Shown one piece after another: positions 26,381 to 34,861 of a stretch of DNA of 64,000 bases; the first letter of the stretch is position 1, and each line of letters opens with the position of its first letter. Both the position numbers and the translations under genes were made by a program. The notes under the pieces were generated by a model. It saw only the letters and a program-made list of their open reading frames with translations, made no database searches and was not told the DNA's origin. The stretch is from RGIG4079 sp045646905 (GTDB lineage Bacteria > Bacteroidota > Bacteroidia > Bacteroidales > Muribaculaceae): positions 1 to 64,000 of the forward strand of contig JAZRLP010000021.1 of the NCBI GenBank assembly GCA_045646905.1, given 5' to 3'.

Positions 26381-26408
26381 AGGGGAGTCTCGTGTGTGAG
26401 ACTCCCCT
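26381..26408. terminator. Second GGGGAGTCTC hairpin, bidirectional terminator
   Basis: Perfect 11-bp stem AGGGGAGTCTC / GAGACTCCCCT with loop GTGTGT, between the convergent toxin and DUF5723 genes. Nearly the same stem as at 23718-23742. Confidence 0.8.
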
Positions 26409-26435
26409 TATCGTTTTATGCTATTTGTCGGCCTA

Positions 26436-27800
26436 TTAGAATGGTATATTAACTCCTAAATTCACACTGCCATTAGATGAAAGTGGAAGACCTTCTTTAG
26501 TGAGTTTGCCCAATGTGCGGTCCATTCCGAGGAATAGATTGAATCCTGTTACATTCACATTTGCCATCCATCCAAATCCCCATCCATAGGTGCCAACTGC
26601 TACATTTGCGCCCAATGAGAGAGGTTTTACCGGATTAATATTAGCGCCTAATCTAAACTCGGTCCATGTGTAATCACCTTGGAAGCGTGTCGAGTTAAGA
26701 AGACCAAATTTTAATTTGTCATATACTGGGAGAGCAAATTCGGCTCCAATATTGAGTGTTGCAGCAAGTGCAGTGGTGCGAGGTCCCATATCCCCCTTGT
26801 CTTCAAGTTCATAAATAGCCGAGAGATCGTCAACCATCTTCTCCAATTCATCGCCAATAAAGTTGGGCGCATCTGCATCAACGCTAAACGAATATGCGTC
26901 GGTAGTGAACGACTTGTCACCACCTGTCGATGCCACCATATTATTATTCCACTTGATATAACCGAGGTCGAGCAATGCAACACTTATTGACCAATATTTA
27001 TTAGGCTTAAACTCTGCCCCAAGGTCAACTGCCATACCAAATCCATTTAATCCCGATTCGTCGGCCTCCATACCACTCACATATTCATGATTGGTGGCTT
27101 CATTTATCTCTGTTTCGTATTTCAATCCATTCACACTTGCTTGAATTTCGGCATTAGTCACAGCACTCCAAGCATCTTCACCAAGGGTCAATTGTGCTTT
27201 ATTAAAACGAGCATCAACATTTGCTCCACCAAGGATAAATTTCACTGCACCACCTATGCGCCATTTATCACCAAGTTGATGAGAGTGACCAAGAGCAATC
27301 TCGCCATACACATCGGTGTGGATATCAAAGTTTGAGATATCATATGTTTTATTTTCAAGACCCTCTTTCATAAAAGAGAAAAGAGTTTTGGGAATAAGCG
27401 AATTAATATTCCCCTTCACATTGATGCTCACCGTGTTATAGCCATTAAACGCCTTAAATCCAGCGCTCATCAAACTGAAATTCATATCGCCACCCAATCG
27501 ACTCAAGTCGTTTATGTCATTAAGGAATGATACATCTACTGCTGGATTAAGGAATGTTGTAGTTTGCCCATCAACATTATAAAAAATATTCTCCAATCCT
27601 ATCGTACCACGCATTGCAGCATTAATATTTCCCACAGCAGGGATTGAGATGTAATTTTTCTCATTTCCAAATGCTGGATTGAGTTCATGGCGATGGGTAT
27701 AGCCTTCGATAAAATAGGCCGAGTTAGTATTTTGAGCCACTGCACCAAATGACAAAACCGCAGTAGCCGAAAGTATCGCTGTTTTAATATATTTATTCAT
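26436..27800 (-). CDS. DUF5723-type outer-membrane protein
   Basis: A 454-aa secreted protein with signal peptide (MNKYIKTAILSATAVLSFGA, cleavage after AVA) and alternating beta strands throughout, ending in Phe (LGVNIPF), as outer-membrane barrels do. The segment TNSAYFIEGYTHRHELNPAF matches the start of DUF5723 family proteins, which resemble PorV/FadL-type barrels of Bacteroidetes. It lies 22 bp downstream of a large lipoprotein gene on the same strand, and the two are probably co-expressed. The ATG at 27800 is favoured over one four codons earlier because it gives a cleaner signal peptide. Confidence 0.78.
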   Translation of the reverse strand: MNKYIKTAILSATAVLSFGAVAQNTNSAYFIEGYTHRHELNPAFGNEKNYISIPAVGNINAAMRGTIGLENIFYNVDGQTTTFLNPAVDVSFLNDINDLSRLGGDMNFSLMSAGFKAFNGYNTVSINVKGNINSLIPKTLFSFMKEGLENKTYDISNFDIHTDVYGEIALGHSHQLGDKWRIGGAVKFILGGANVDARFNKAQLTLGEDAWSAVTNAEIQASVNGLKYETEINEATNHEYVSGMEADESGLNGFGMAVDLGAEFKPNKYWSISVALLDLGYIKWNNNMVASTGGDKSFTTDAYSFSVDADAPNFIGDELEKMVDDLSAIYELEDKGDMGPRTTALAATLNIGAEFALPVYDKLKFGLLNSTRFQGDYTWTEFRLGANINPVKPLSLGANVAVGTYGWGFGWMANVNVTGFNLFLGMDRTLGKLTKEGLPLSSNGSVNLGVNIPF

Positions 27801-27822
27801 GATTTGTGACAATTTTTACGGT

Positions 27823-29583
27823 TTAAAATTCAGTTAAATAGCTTCCCGACACTTTCACCTTGAGGTTTTTAAGAATAATATGTTCGTCAGGACGAAGAGC
27901 TTGACCTGTAGCCTTAGCTTTTGCCACAAATACCACTCCATCAAGATGCTCTATTTTACCAGCCATTTTAATGTGTAATGGAGAGTCCTCCACACCAGTT
28001 TCTAAATGGAAACCTTCAATTACCACATCCTCTATTTGATTTCCATCGCGGTCGATGGGGTAACCTGTGATTTCTACATCTACAGGAAGGTCGTTGGTCA
28101 CCAAAGCTTCAATTTGGAGAGATTTGATTGAGAACTTGTCCATATCCTCGTTCCACCAACCTTTTTCGGTGCTTGAATACACGATTTGAGAACCTTCCTT
28201 GAGTTGAAGAGGAGCAAAGATTGTGTAACAGCCACTCATTTTGCCAAGATTTGTTCCAATAGGGAAATGAGGAATTTTTTGTTTAGGAATACATGGATTA
28301 TCGAGTGAAATACCTATTGAGCGAGGCAATCCTTTGCCCGAAAGTATATTTGCGAAAGATGAGAACGGAATATGTTGAGCATTCACAAATTTACCCCAAT
28401 AATTGCCTTGTCCTGGATCAACGGGCGACAAGCAGAATTGGCATCCTTGACATCCATTGCAAGCCAATTCAAAGTAAGGATTATCAAGCGAATACTTTTG
28501 ATCGGGTTGACCAGGGCGTTTTGCTGTTAAGGTCAATCCTGTTTGCGCATGAAGACCATAGTTTGTACCCAATGGGTTGCTGAAGCACACATACACTTGT
28601 GGATTTACAAGCACAATATTGGTCTCTTCTTGGCTCAAAATTGTGGGGATACCGGTAATAGGGATATCGGCAATTTCAATACCTTCCAAGTTATATTGAA
28701 TTGTTCCGCCAAACATTTCAACATTAATATTGCCCATCGAGAACAAGATTTTCAAGTCGGCAGTTGATGGAAGCCCTTCTAATGTTTTTATATCGCTCAT
28801 TCCCACCACTACATGACCGGTGTGAATGCCTATTTCATCTTTGAATGATATTGAGTGAGTATCGTAGTTAAACACCACGCCTGCTTTCTTCACATCAACT
28901 TCGGTAATCGACATTTTAAATGTGGCTTTCGTGCCCTCTACAACCAAGCCACCAATCTCCACAATACCTGTTTCGGGGTCATAGATACCTATATTTGTTT
29001 CGCCAGTCAAGCCCTTTGGCAATCGCATTGTGAAATCTTCCAATGTCCATGACTTGATGTTTTTTTCCAAGCCCTCGGCAACAAGGTCGATTGTTATATC
29101 AAAGTTTGCACCTATCAAGTCGATATCCACGATATAGTCCGAGATATTCGATGCTTTGTATTCAAACTCACTCACCTGACGACCTATATCAAATACCAAT
29201 GGGAAAGTTGGTAGGGTAGGGAGCGCCTTTGTTGATGAAGGCGTGTTGCCATTTCCCAATAGTTTAATTGTTGTTATTATTGGAGCCACCGATGGCGCAG
29301 GAATATTTATAGCAGGAACAATAATATCATCGGTCGTATATGTACCCGAGTCAATCAACACATACTCGCCATTAATCACTTGAATGTGCCCAGTATCTTC
29401 AATGCTTATAAACTCCTTCATTGCTATCTCATCAATGTCGAGAGGTAGCACAAGGTCTTTTACTTGAAGCTCAGCGGTTGTATCAACATTCGACAGGTCG
29501 TAATTCTCATCAATACAACCAGTCGCGACAAACGCACTTGCCAACACCACGATGGCAGAACGCAATAATGATTTGGTTTTCAT
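27823..29583 (-). CDS. Large beta-rich lipoprotein paired with DUF5723 protein
   Basis: A 586-aa lipoprotein: signal peptide and lipobox VATGC (Cys23) followed by DENYDLSNVDTTAELQVKDL. The mature part is almost wholly beta-strand, with repeated segments of the type ...VDVEITGYPIDRDGNQIEDV. A cysteine cluster, CNGCQGCQFCLSP near residue 385, is unusual and might bind metal or form disulfides. No named family is recognised with certainty. It is first in a two-gene operon with the DUF5723 barrel, suggesting an outer-membrane complex. Confidence 0.72.
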   Translation of the reverse strand: MKTKSLLRSAIVVLASAFVATGCIDENYDLSNVDTTAELQVKDLVLPLDIDEIAMKEFISIEDTGHIQVINGEYVLIDSGTYTTDDIIVPAINIPAPSVAPIITTIKLLGNGNTPSSTKALPTLPTFPLVFDIGRQVSEFEYKASNISDYIVDIDLIGANFDITIDLVAEGLEKNIKSWTLEDFTMRLPKGLTGETNIGIYDPETGIVEIGGLVVEGTKATFKMSITEVDVKKAGVVFNYDTHSISFKDEIGIHTGHVVVGMSDIKTLEGLPSTADLKILFSMGNINVEMFGGTIQYNLEGIEIADIPITGIPTILSQEETNIVLVNPQVYVCFSNPLGTNYGLHAQTGLTLTAKRPGQPDQKYSLDNPYFELACNGCQGCQFCLSPVDPGQGNYWGKFVNAQHIPFSSFANILSGKGLPRSIGISLDNPCIPKQKIPHFPIGTNLGKMSGCYTIFAPLQLKEGSQIVYSSTEKGWWNEDMDKFSIKSLQIEALVTNDLPVDVEITGYPIDRDGNQIEDVVIEGFHLETGVEDSPLHIKMAGKIEHLDGVVFVAKAKATGQALRPDEHIILKNLKVKVSGSYLTEF

Positions 29584-29621
29584 CTAAATTATTGGGGTTA
29601 ATATTGGTATTAGTTTTTTTG

Positions 29622-29629
29622 CAAATATA
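29622..29629 (-). promoter_or_regulatory. -7 element of the lipoprotein-DUF5723 operon
   Basis: On the minus strand TATATTTG (29629-29622), an exact TAnnTTTG match about 38 bp before the start codon. Confidence 0.6.
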
Positions 29630-29738
29630 GTAAACTTTTGCAAAAAAATCATTCAAAATCTATCAAAGACATGTTTTTCTATATATAAATCACCTCTATT
29701 CATATCAATTTAACCCCTAAATTCAGATGTTTTTTCTA

Positions 29739-29879
29739 TCATTTTTCGCACCCCTCTCCCATCAATGAGCCGTAAGGGTAATAATGATTAATCTGTTGAA
29801 CAACTCCGTTTTGATTCAATACTACACTATTATTGCCCTGATAATTCTTCAGATAAGAATATCTAACTTGCATATCCAA
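29739..29879 (-). pseudogene. Fragment of an RHS repeat-associated core domain
   Basis: Between stops, one minus-strand frame reads LDMQVRYSYLKNYQGNNSVV and continues LNQNGVVQQINHYYPYGSLM then GEGCEK-stop. The pattern (Y..D/N-h-GN-h-VV ... G-V-x-Q-x-x-x-YYPYG) is the hallmark of the RHS core of Bacteroidetes polymorphic toxins. Only 46 codons remain. The rest of the 29584-29906 gap is the promoter above and AT-rich DNA. Confidence 0.82.
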
Positions 29880-29906
29880 TCAACACACAGTTAACAACTA
29901 CAACTC

Positions 29907-30329
29907 TTATTGATTTTTAAGTCCATATAACAATTTATTCCCTTGTCGTATAATAAAATCATTATCAGTTATAATATCAATGACTACTTCTTCTGTATAG
30001 ATTACATAATGCAATGGCTCTGGCTCTCCTCTTCTTATAGTTTGAATACCCTTATTCATATACCATTCAACATATTTTGACTTCTCCACCTTATAGAAAA
30101 CGCCTATTCCCACTTCTACATTATCTAATCCTGTCATATAGAATTGTTCATCTGTTACTCTATAAGCTATTATATCAAAAAAATCCAATGTTATTATTTC
30201 ATCTTCATCTGTAAATAATGGTTGAATTTTCACAGTCAAGTCTCTTGCATCAAAAATGATATTAAATATCGAAAAACTGCCATCAATAAAATTTAAGTTT
30301 TTCCATGTTTCAATTAAATTATTCTCCAT
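29907..30329 (-). CDS. Putative immunity protein for a lost RHS toxin
   Basis: A 140-aa soluble, acidic protein with no signal peptide (MENNLIETWKNLNFIDGSFS...). No family is recognised. The immunity role is inferred from position: its start codon overlaps by 11 bases the last codons of a toxin-tip remnant (30319-30402), and an RHS core piece follows downstream. This overlapping junction is how polymorphic toxin and immunity genes are usually joined. The base composition is lower in GC than the housekeeping genes, in keeping with a transferred cassette. Confidence 0.6.
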   Translation of the reverse strand: MENNLIETWKNLNFIDGSFSIFNIIFDARDLTVKIQPLFTDEDEIITLDFFDIIAYRVTDEQFYMTGLDNVEVGIGVFYKVEKSKYVEWYMNKGIQTIRRGEPEPLHYVIYTEEVVIDIITDNDFIIRQGNKLLYGLKNQ

Positions 30330-30402
30330 ATCTTATTTTTATTTTATTTTTACCTCTTTGTAACTCCAATGTTGGTCTTCCACCTGAACTTCCTGGTCTA
30401 AA
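30319..30402 (-). pseudogene. Remnant C-terminal tip of a polymorphic toxin
   Basis: A 27-codon open stretch reads FRPGSSGGRPTLELQRGKNK then IKIRYGE-stop. It has no start codon and is preceded by an in-frame stop. It ends inside the start of the following 140-aa gene. Basic, Gly/Arg-rich endings followed directly by an immunity gene are typical of nuclease-type toxin tips; the exact toxin family is not recognised. Confidence 0.6.
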
Positions 30403-30419
30403 TCAATTTTATAAGGGGA

Positions 30420-30656
30420 CTATAACCTTGTTGGCACAAAGTTTATCTTACCCCCTCCCGGCAACGAAGGAGAGCCACTTATACTTTTGTCATTATCATA
30501 TAAATCTTTTGCATAACACCCATTTACATAATTCCATGGTGAATATTTTACAATTTCACTTCTATTTTTCATCCTATAGCAATTATCACTTCAAAAAATT
30601 CCTCTCCTGATTTTAATTTATACCTTTATTGTGCCATTAGGTTTTCGGGGTATCAT
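30420..30656 (-). other. Shuffled debris of duplicated accessory genes
   Basis: Two pieces match the intact gene at 31366-32028. One is 30618-30656, coding IPRKPNGTIKV-stop: bases 30621-30653 equal 31432-31464 except at one position. The other is 30496-30513 (18 bases, TCATATAAATCTTTTGCA), identical to 31484-31501. Their order is reversed relative to the intact gene. A 50-codon open frame (30420-30572, ...NGCYAKDLYDNDKS...) spans the second piece and may not be expressed. Confidence 0.6.
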
Positions 30657-31348
30657 CTTTTGTCTGTTTTTATTAATCCCCATTTACTACCTTTAAGCTC
30701 TGTTGCAATCCAATAATACTTTTTATAATCAAAAGTAGCTCCCGTCTTACAACATTTTTGTGGCCAACCCTTGTATCTCCATTTTGCAAGAGTTTCAAAT
30801 GGGACTCCTTGCAAAAATGCAGTATATTCATACTTATCAAGTGCTATTATCGCTGCAATATCATATTTCCCATTATCAAGATAATATTTTTCATAATATC
30901 CTTTTTTTATATCTTCAAATAGTTTATTATACAAAGTTTTCGCCTCATCATTTTTTATTCTATGATGATATAACAAATTTAATATATCAAAAGGTTGTTT
31001 TGAATAATCTTTGATCTTTGGCTCTCCTGATTTATTATATCTAACCATTAATTTCACCAACCCCCATTTATTGGGTTCATATTCTGTTGCCATCCAAAAA
31101 TAATCCTTATAATTGAATTTTTCGCCAGTTTTACAACACTCTTGAGGCCATCCATCATAACGCCACTGTACTAAAACCGTAAGTGGTACACCAAAACAAT
31201 ACGCATTATATTCAAATTTATCCATGCATATTGCAGTTGCCAAATCATATTCTTGCCCATCTTCTTGATTATCCATTATTATATCGATATAATCAATGGC
31301 TTGAGATTCCGAAATTTCATTATAATATAACGCTTTTAATATATCCAT
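30653..31348 (-). CDS. Two-repeat protein of unknown function in the toxin/immunity cluster
   Basis: A 231-aa soluble protein made of two homologous halves (about 1-110 and 120-231). The shared core is conspicuous: WRYDGWPQECCKTGEKFNYK in the first half and WRYKGWPQKCCKTGATFDYK in the second. Each is preceded by a helical segment (L..Y...EAIDYID-type) and followed by a W-G-L-(V/I)-K strand. The duplication is old, as the halves differ widely. The CC pair is conserved in both. There is no signal peptide or known family. Neighbouring RHS debris makes an immunity role plausible but unproven. Confidence 0.65.
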   Translation of the reverse strand: MDILKALYYNEISESQAIDYIDIIMDNQEDGQEYDLATAICMDKFEYNAYCFGVPLTVLVQWRYDGWPQECCKTGEKFNYKDYFWMATEYEPNKWGLVKLMVRYNKSGEPKIKDYSKQPFDILNLLYHHRIKNDEAKTLYNKLFEDIKKGYYEKYYLDNGKYDIAAIIALDKYEYTAFLQGVPFETLAKWRYKGWPQKCCKTGATFDYKKYYWIATELKGSKWGLIKTDKR

Positions 31349-31365
31349 ATCGTTTATTATTAAAT

Positions 31366-32028
31366 TTATTTTCGGACAAATATTACCATATCCTCAATGT
31401 GTTTATATGGTAACTGTTTTGATTTGATATATACCTTTATTGTGTCATTAGGTTTTCGGGGTATTGATGCTGAATAAAAATTGTCATATAAATCTTTTGC
31501 AATTCTACCAAAATCATCGGCATGAAGTTCCCATTTGTCGTAATCAAAATATGATAAATTCAAAATTATATTAAACCGATTTTGATTAATCTCAATAGAG
31601 TCATTATCCTTTTTAATATACTCATTTTCAACAAAACAATAATTAAAAAACGGGGCAATCATATTATTATCATTTGATAATATCTCATATTCCCACAAGA
31701 AGGAATTATTTTGTTTTGATTGTGCCATGGTATAACTACCTAAATATTGAGAATAACTAGACCTAAATGGCAACAATCCACAAGCAATATAGCATATACA
31801 ACTCGACAAAATATTTATTGCCAACAAAACGCCTAATCGCACATATTGCTTATGTTTTATCAAAATACATGAAATCAATACACACACTACATAACAACAA
31901 ACGATTAGAAATTTCAGCAATAATGGGCTCTGCATTTCTATTGAATCATAATACAGATATATACCCAATAATAGTATTACTATCAAACATTGCCATTTCC
32001 AGAAACGCATATATCGAATCTTACTCAT
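31366..32028 (-). CDS. Membrane protein of unknown function in the toxin/immunity cluster
   Basis: A 220-aa protein with four hydrophobic segments in the first 90 residues (IVILLLGIYLYYD, LKFLIVCCYVVCVLISCILI, LGVLLAINILSSCICYIA) and a soluble C-terminal half ending IPRKPNDTIKVYIKSK...FVRK. Pieces of a second copy of its 3' end occur at 30496-30656, so related genes have been duplicated and lost here. Small membrane proteins of this shape are often immunity proteins to pore-forming toxins, but no family match is recognised. It is AT-rich compared with argS next door. Confidence 0.6.
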   Translation of the reverse strand: MSKIRYMRFWKWQCLIVILLLGIYLYYDSIEMQSPLLLKFLIVCCYVVCVLISCILIKHKQYVRLGVLLAINILSSCICYIACGLLPFRSSYSQYLGSYTMAQSKQNNSFLWEYEILSNDNNMIAPFFNYCFVENEYIKKDNDSIEINQNRFNIILNLSYFDYDKWELHADDFGRIAKDLYDNFYSASIPRKPNDTIKVYIKSKQLPYKHIEDMVIFVRK

Positions 32029-32200
32029 AATTACTTTTATAGAAAAGATTGTTTTATCTTTAATTACAAATTTCCCTAAATTAGATGAATTTTCCTATCA
32101 ATTTTGGTTGCTTTTTATTCTTTTTAACAATAAATCTTGCAATTTATGCAATATCAAAATATTAAAAGCAATAGATGTGATAATATTCTATCATTTTTCG

Positions 32201-32208
32201 TAACTTTG
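32201..32208 (+). promoter_or_regulatory. -7 element of argS
   Basis: TAACTTTG matches TAnnTTTG, 28 bp before the argS start codon. Confidence 0.6.
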
Positions 32209-32236
32209 TAGCATTAATAACTAAATTAGGAAAATT

Positions 32237-34027
32237 ATGTCGATCGATAACATTATATCGCAAGCCGTTGCTAAAGCCGTTAAAGAGCTTTACGATGTTG
32301 ATGTAGAGGCAGCATCAATCGTGCCTCAAACAACTAAAAAAGAGTTTGAAGGCAATCTCACTATCGTAGTATTCCCTTGGGTAAAAGCTGCTCGCAAAGC
32401 ACCCGAAGCCGTTGGTACTGAAATAGGGGAGTGGTTGGTGAAAAACGAGCCTGCCGTGAATCGCTTCAATGTGATTAAAGGGTTCCTCAACATCGTTATC
32501 GAGCCTACTTTCTGGAACTCGGTTATCGCTGGCATCGTGGCTACCGAAAACTATGGTATCACTCCTGTAACCGACGAGAGCCAATTGGTGATGGTGGAAT
32601 ATTCTTCGCCCAACACCAACAAGCCTCTTCACCTCGGGCATGTGCGCAACAACCTTCTCGGTTTCAGTCTCTCTGAAATCCTCAAGGCTTGTGGTAACAA
32701 AGTTGTGAAAACAAATATCGTGGACGACCGCGGTATCCACATTTGCAAATCAATGCTCGCTTGGCAAAAGTGGGGCGAAGGTCTCACTCCCGAAAAAGCT
32801 GGCAAGAAAGGCGACCACCTCATCGGTGATTTCTATGTATTGTTTGACAAGCACTATAAAGCCGAAGTGAAAGAGTTGATGGAATCTCAAAACCTTTCAC
32901 AAGAAGATGCCGAAAAAGCATCGCCTTTGATGCAAGAAGCACGCGAAATGCTCCGTCGCTGGGAACAAAAAGACCCCGAAATTCGTTCTCTTTGGGAAAT
33001 GATGAACTCATGGGTATATGCCGGATTTGACGAAACCTACAAGCGCATGGGTGTTGACTTCGACAAGATTTATTACGAAAGCGACACTTACCTCGAAGGC
33101 AAAGACAAAGTGCTCGAAGGTCTTGAAAAAGGCATCATGTATCGCAAAGAAGACAACTCGGTGTGGGCCGACTTGACCAACGATGGTCTCGACCACAAAC
33201 TCCTCCTCCGTAGCGATGGCACCTCGGTATATATGACTCAAGATATAGGTACTGCCAAACTCCGTTACCAAGACTATCCTATCGACAAGATGATTTATGT
33301 GGTTGGTAATGAACAAAACTACCACTTCCAAGTACTCTCATTGCTCCTTGACAAACTCGGATTTAAATGGGGTAAAGACCTCGTTCACTTCTCTTATGGT
33401 ATGGTCGAACTTCCCGAAGGCAAGATGAAGAGTCGCGAAGGTACAGTTGTTGATGCCGACGACCTTATGGACGAAATGGTAAACACAGCTCGCGAAGTAT
33501 CACGCGAACTTGGTAAACTCGACGACTGCACAGCCGAAGAAGCCGATGCTATCACCGAAATGGTGGGTCTTGGCGCATTGAAATACTTCCTCTTGAAGGT
33601 TGACCCTCGCAAGAACATGACATTCAACCCAAAAGAATCAATCGACTTCAATGGTAACACAGGTCCGTTTATTCAATACACTCACGCTCGCATTCGTTCA
33701 GTGATGCGTAAGGCGGCCGATGCTGGTTTTGCTATTGGCGACTACTCGGCTGTTGAGCCTAACGAAAAGGAAATCGCGCTTATCCAACGCCTTGCCGACT
33801 TCCCAACTGTAGTAAACGAAGCTGGTCGCAACTACAGCCCTGCTGTTATTGCCAACTATGTGTATGATCTCGTGAAAGAATATAACCAATTCTACCACGA
33901 CTACTCAATACTTCGCGAAGAAAACGAGGCTGTGCGCTCATTGCGTCTCACTCTCTCTGACTGCACTTCGCAAGTAATCAAAACTGGCATGAGCCTCCTT
34001 GGCATCAATGTGCCTGAACGCATGTAA
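32237..34027 (+). CDS. argS: Arginyl-tRNA synthetase
   Basis: Class I aminoacyl-tRNA synthetase that charges tRNA-Arg. The 596-aa sequence has the N-terminal Add1 domain for the tRNA D-loop, the HIGH-type motif SSPNTNKPLHLGHVRNNLLG near residue 125, and the KMSKS-type loop MKSREG near 395. The C-terminal DALR anticodon-binding domain contains GPFIQYTHARIRSVMRK. Codon use is GC-richer and more biased than in the accessory genes to its left, as expected for a highly expressed gene. Confidence 0.97.
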   Translation: MSIDNIISQAVAKAVKELYDVDVEAASIVPQTTKKEFEGNLTIVVFPWVKAARKAPEAVGTEIGEWLVKNEPAVNRFNVIKGFLNIVIEPTFWNSVIAGIVATENYGITPVTDESQLVMVEYSSPNTNKPLHLGHVRNNLLGFSLSEILKACGNKVVKTNIVDDRGIHICKSMLAWQKWGEGLTPEKAGKKGDHLIGDFYVLFDKHYKAEVKELMESQNLSQEDAEKASPLMQEAREMLRRWEQKDPEIRSLWEMMNSWVYAGFDETYKRMGVDFDKIYYESDTYLEGKDKVLEGLEKGIMYRKEDNSVWADLTNDGLDHKLLLRSDGTSVYMTQDIGTAKLRYQDYPIDKMIYVVGNEQNYHFQVLSLLLDKLGFKWGKDLVHFSYGMVELPEGKMKSREGTVVDADDLMDEMVNTAREVSRELGKLDDCTAEEADAITEMVGLGALKYFLLKVDPRKNMTFNPKESIDFNGNTGPFIQYTHARIRSVMRKAADAGFAIGDYSAVEPNEKEIALIQRLADFPTVVNEAGRNYSPAVIANYVYDLVKEYNQFYHDYSILREENEAVRSLRLTLSDCTSQVIKTGMSLLGINVPERM

Positions 34028-34062
34028 TCCTTTAATATTTATCTAATTATAATTCTAAAATT

Positions 34063-34776
34063 ATGGAACAAAACTTTTTTCAAGCTGGTCATCAGGCCTA
34101 TCGTTCAGAACAATCAATCGCTCAAACAGTGAGCGCTGTAATGAAACAGGTATATTTCAAAATGTTCCTTGCATTGCTCGTTACTGGATTCGTGTCAATG
34201 TGGGCAGCAGGTAGCGAAATGTTCTTGACAACCCTTTTCAATAACTCATGGGGCATCTGGGTATTGATGGGCGTTGAAGTGTTGCTCGTGATTGCAATTT
34301 CAGGTGCTATTCACAAAATGAGTTCGGCATTGGCTACAGCTCTTTTCTTCATCTTTGCAGTAGTTAATGGCTTGAGCCTAACACCAATATTCTTGGTTTA
34401 CACCTTTGAATCATTAGCAAGCACATTCTTCATCACAGCAGCCACATTTGGAGCCATGAGCATCTATGGCTATTTCACCTCTAACGATCTATCTAAATTT
34501 GGTTCGATATTAGTGATGGCTCTCATTGGCCTCATCATTTGCTCCGTGGTGAATATCTTTATGAAAAGTACCACTATGCACTGGATTATTTCGGGCGTTG
34601 GTGTATTGATTTTCATTGGTCTCACAGCTTGGGACACTCAAAAAATCAAACAAATGGCTTATGAAATGCCCAATGCTACCGATGGACGCCTTGCCACTAT
34701 TGGTGCTTTGAGTCTATATCTCGACTTCATCAACTTGTTCCTTTACTTGTTGAGATTTCTTGGCGACCGCCGATAA
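34063..34776 (+). CDS. Bax inhibitor-1/YccA family membrane protein
   Basis: A 237-aa protein with seven membrane helices of the TMBIM/BI-1 family, whose bacterial members conduct calcium or proton-coupled ions or guard membrane proteases. Family segments include FFIFAVVNGLSLTPIFLVYT, AATFGAMSIYGYFT and the C-terminal IGLTAWDTQKIKQMA with the paired Asp residues (WDTQ and LYLDFINLFLYLLR) that form the pH sensor in BsYetJ. It is 35 bp after argS and ends at a strong terminator. Confidence 0.92.
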   Translation: MEQNFFQAGHQAYRSEQSIAQTVSAVMKQVYFKMFLALLVTGFVSMWAAGSEMFLTTLFNNSWGIWVLMGVEVLLVIAISGAIHKMSSALATALFFIFAVVNGLSLTPIFLVYTFESLASTFFITAATFGAMSIYGYFTSNDLSKFGSILVMALIGLIICSVVNIFMKSTTMHWIISGVGVLIFIGLTAWDTQKIKQMAYEMPNATDGRLATIGALSLYLDFINLFLYLLRFLGDRR

Positions 34777-34800
34777 AAACTAAACTCTAAAAATACATAT

Positions 34801-34830
34801 AACCCGGCTTGATTTTCTTGCCGGGTTTTT
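34801..34830 (+). terminator. Terminator after the BI-1 gene
   Basis: Stem AACCCGGC / GCCGGGTT with an 11-base loop, then TTT. Confidence 0.92.
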
Positions 34831-34861
34831 ATTGAAAACTACCATATAACTATTGTTGACA

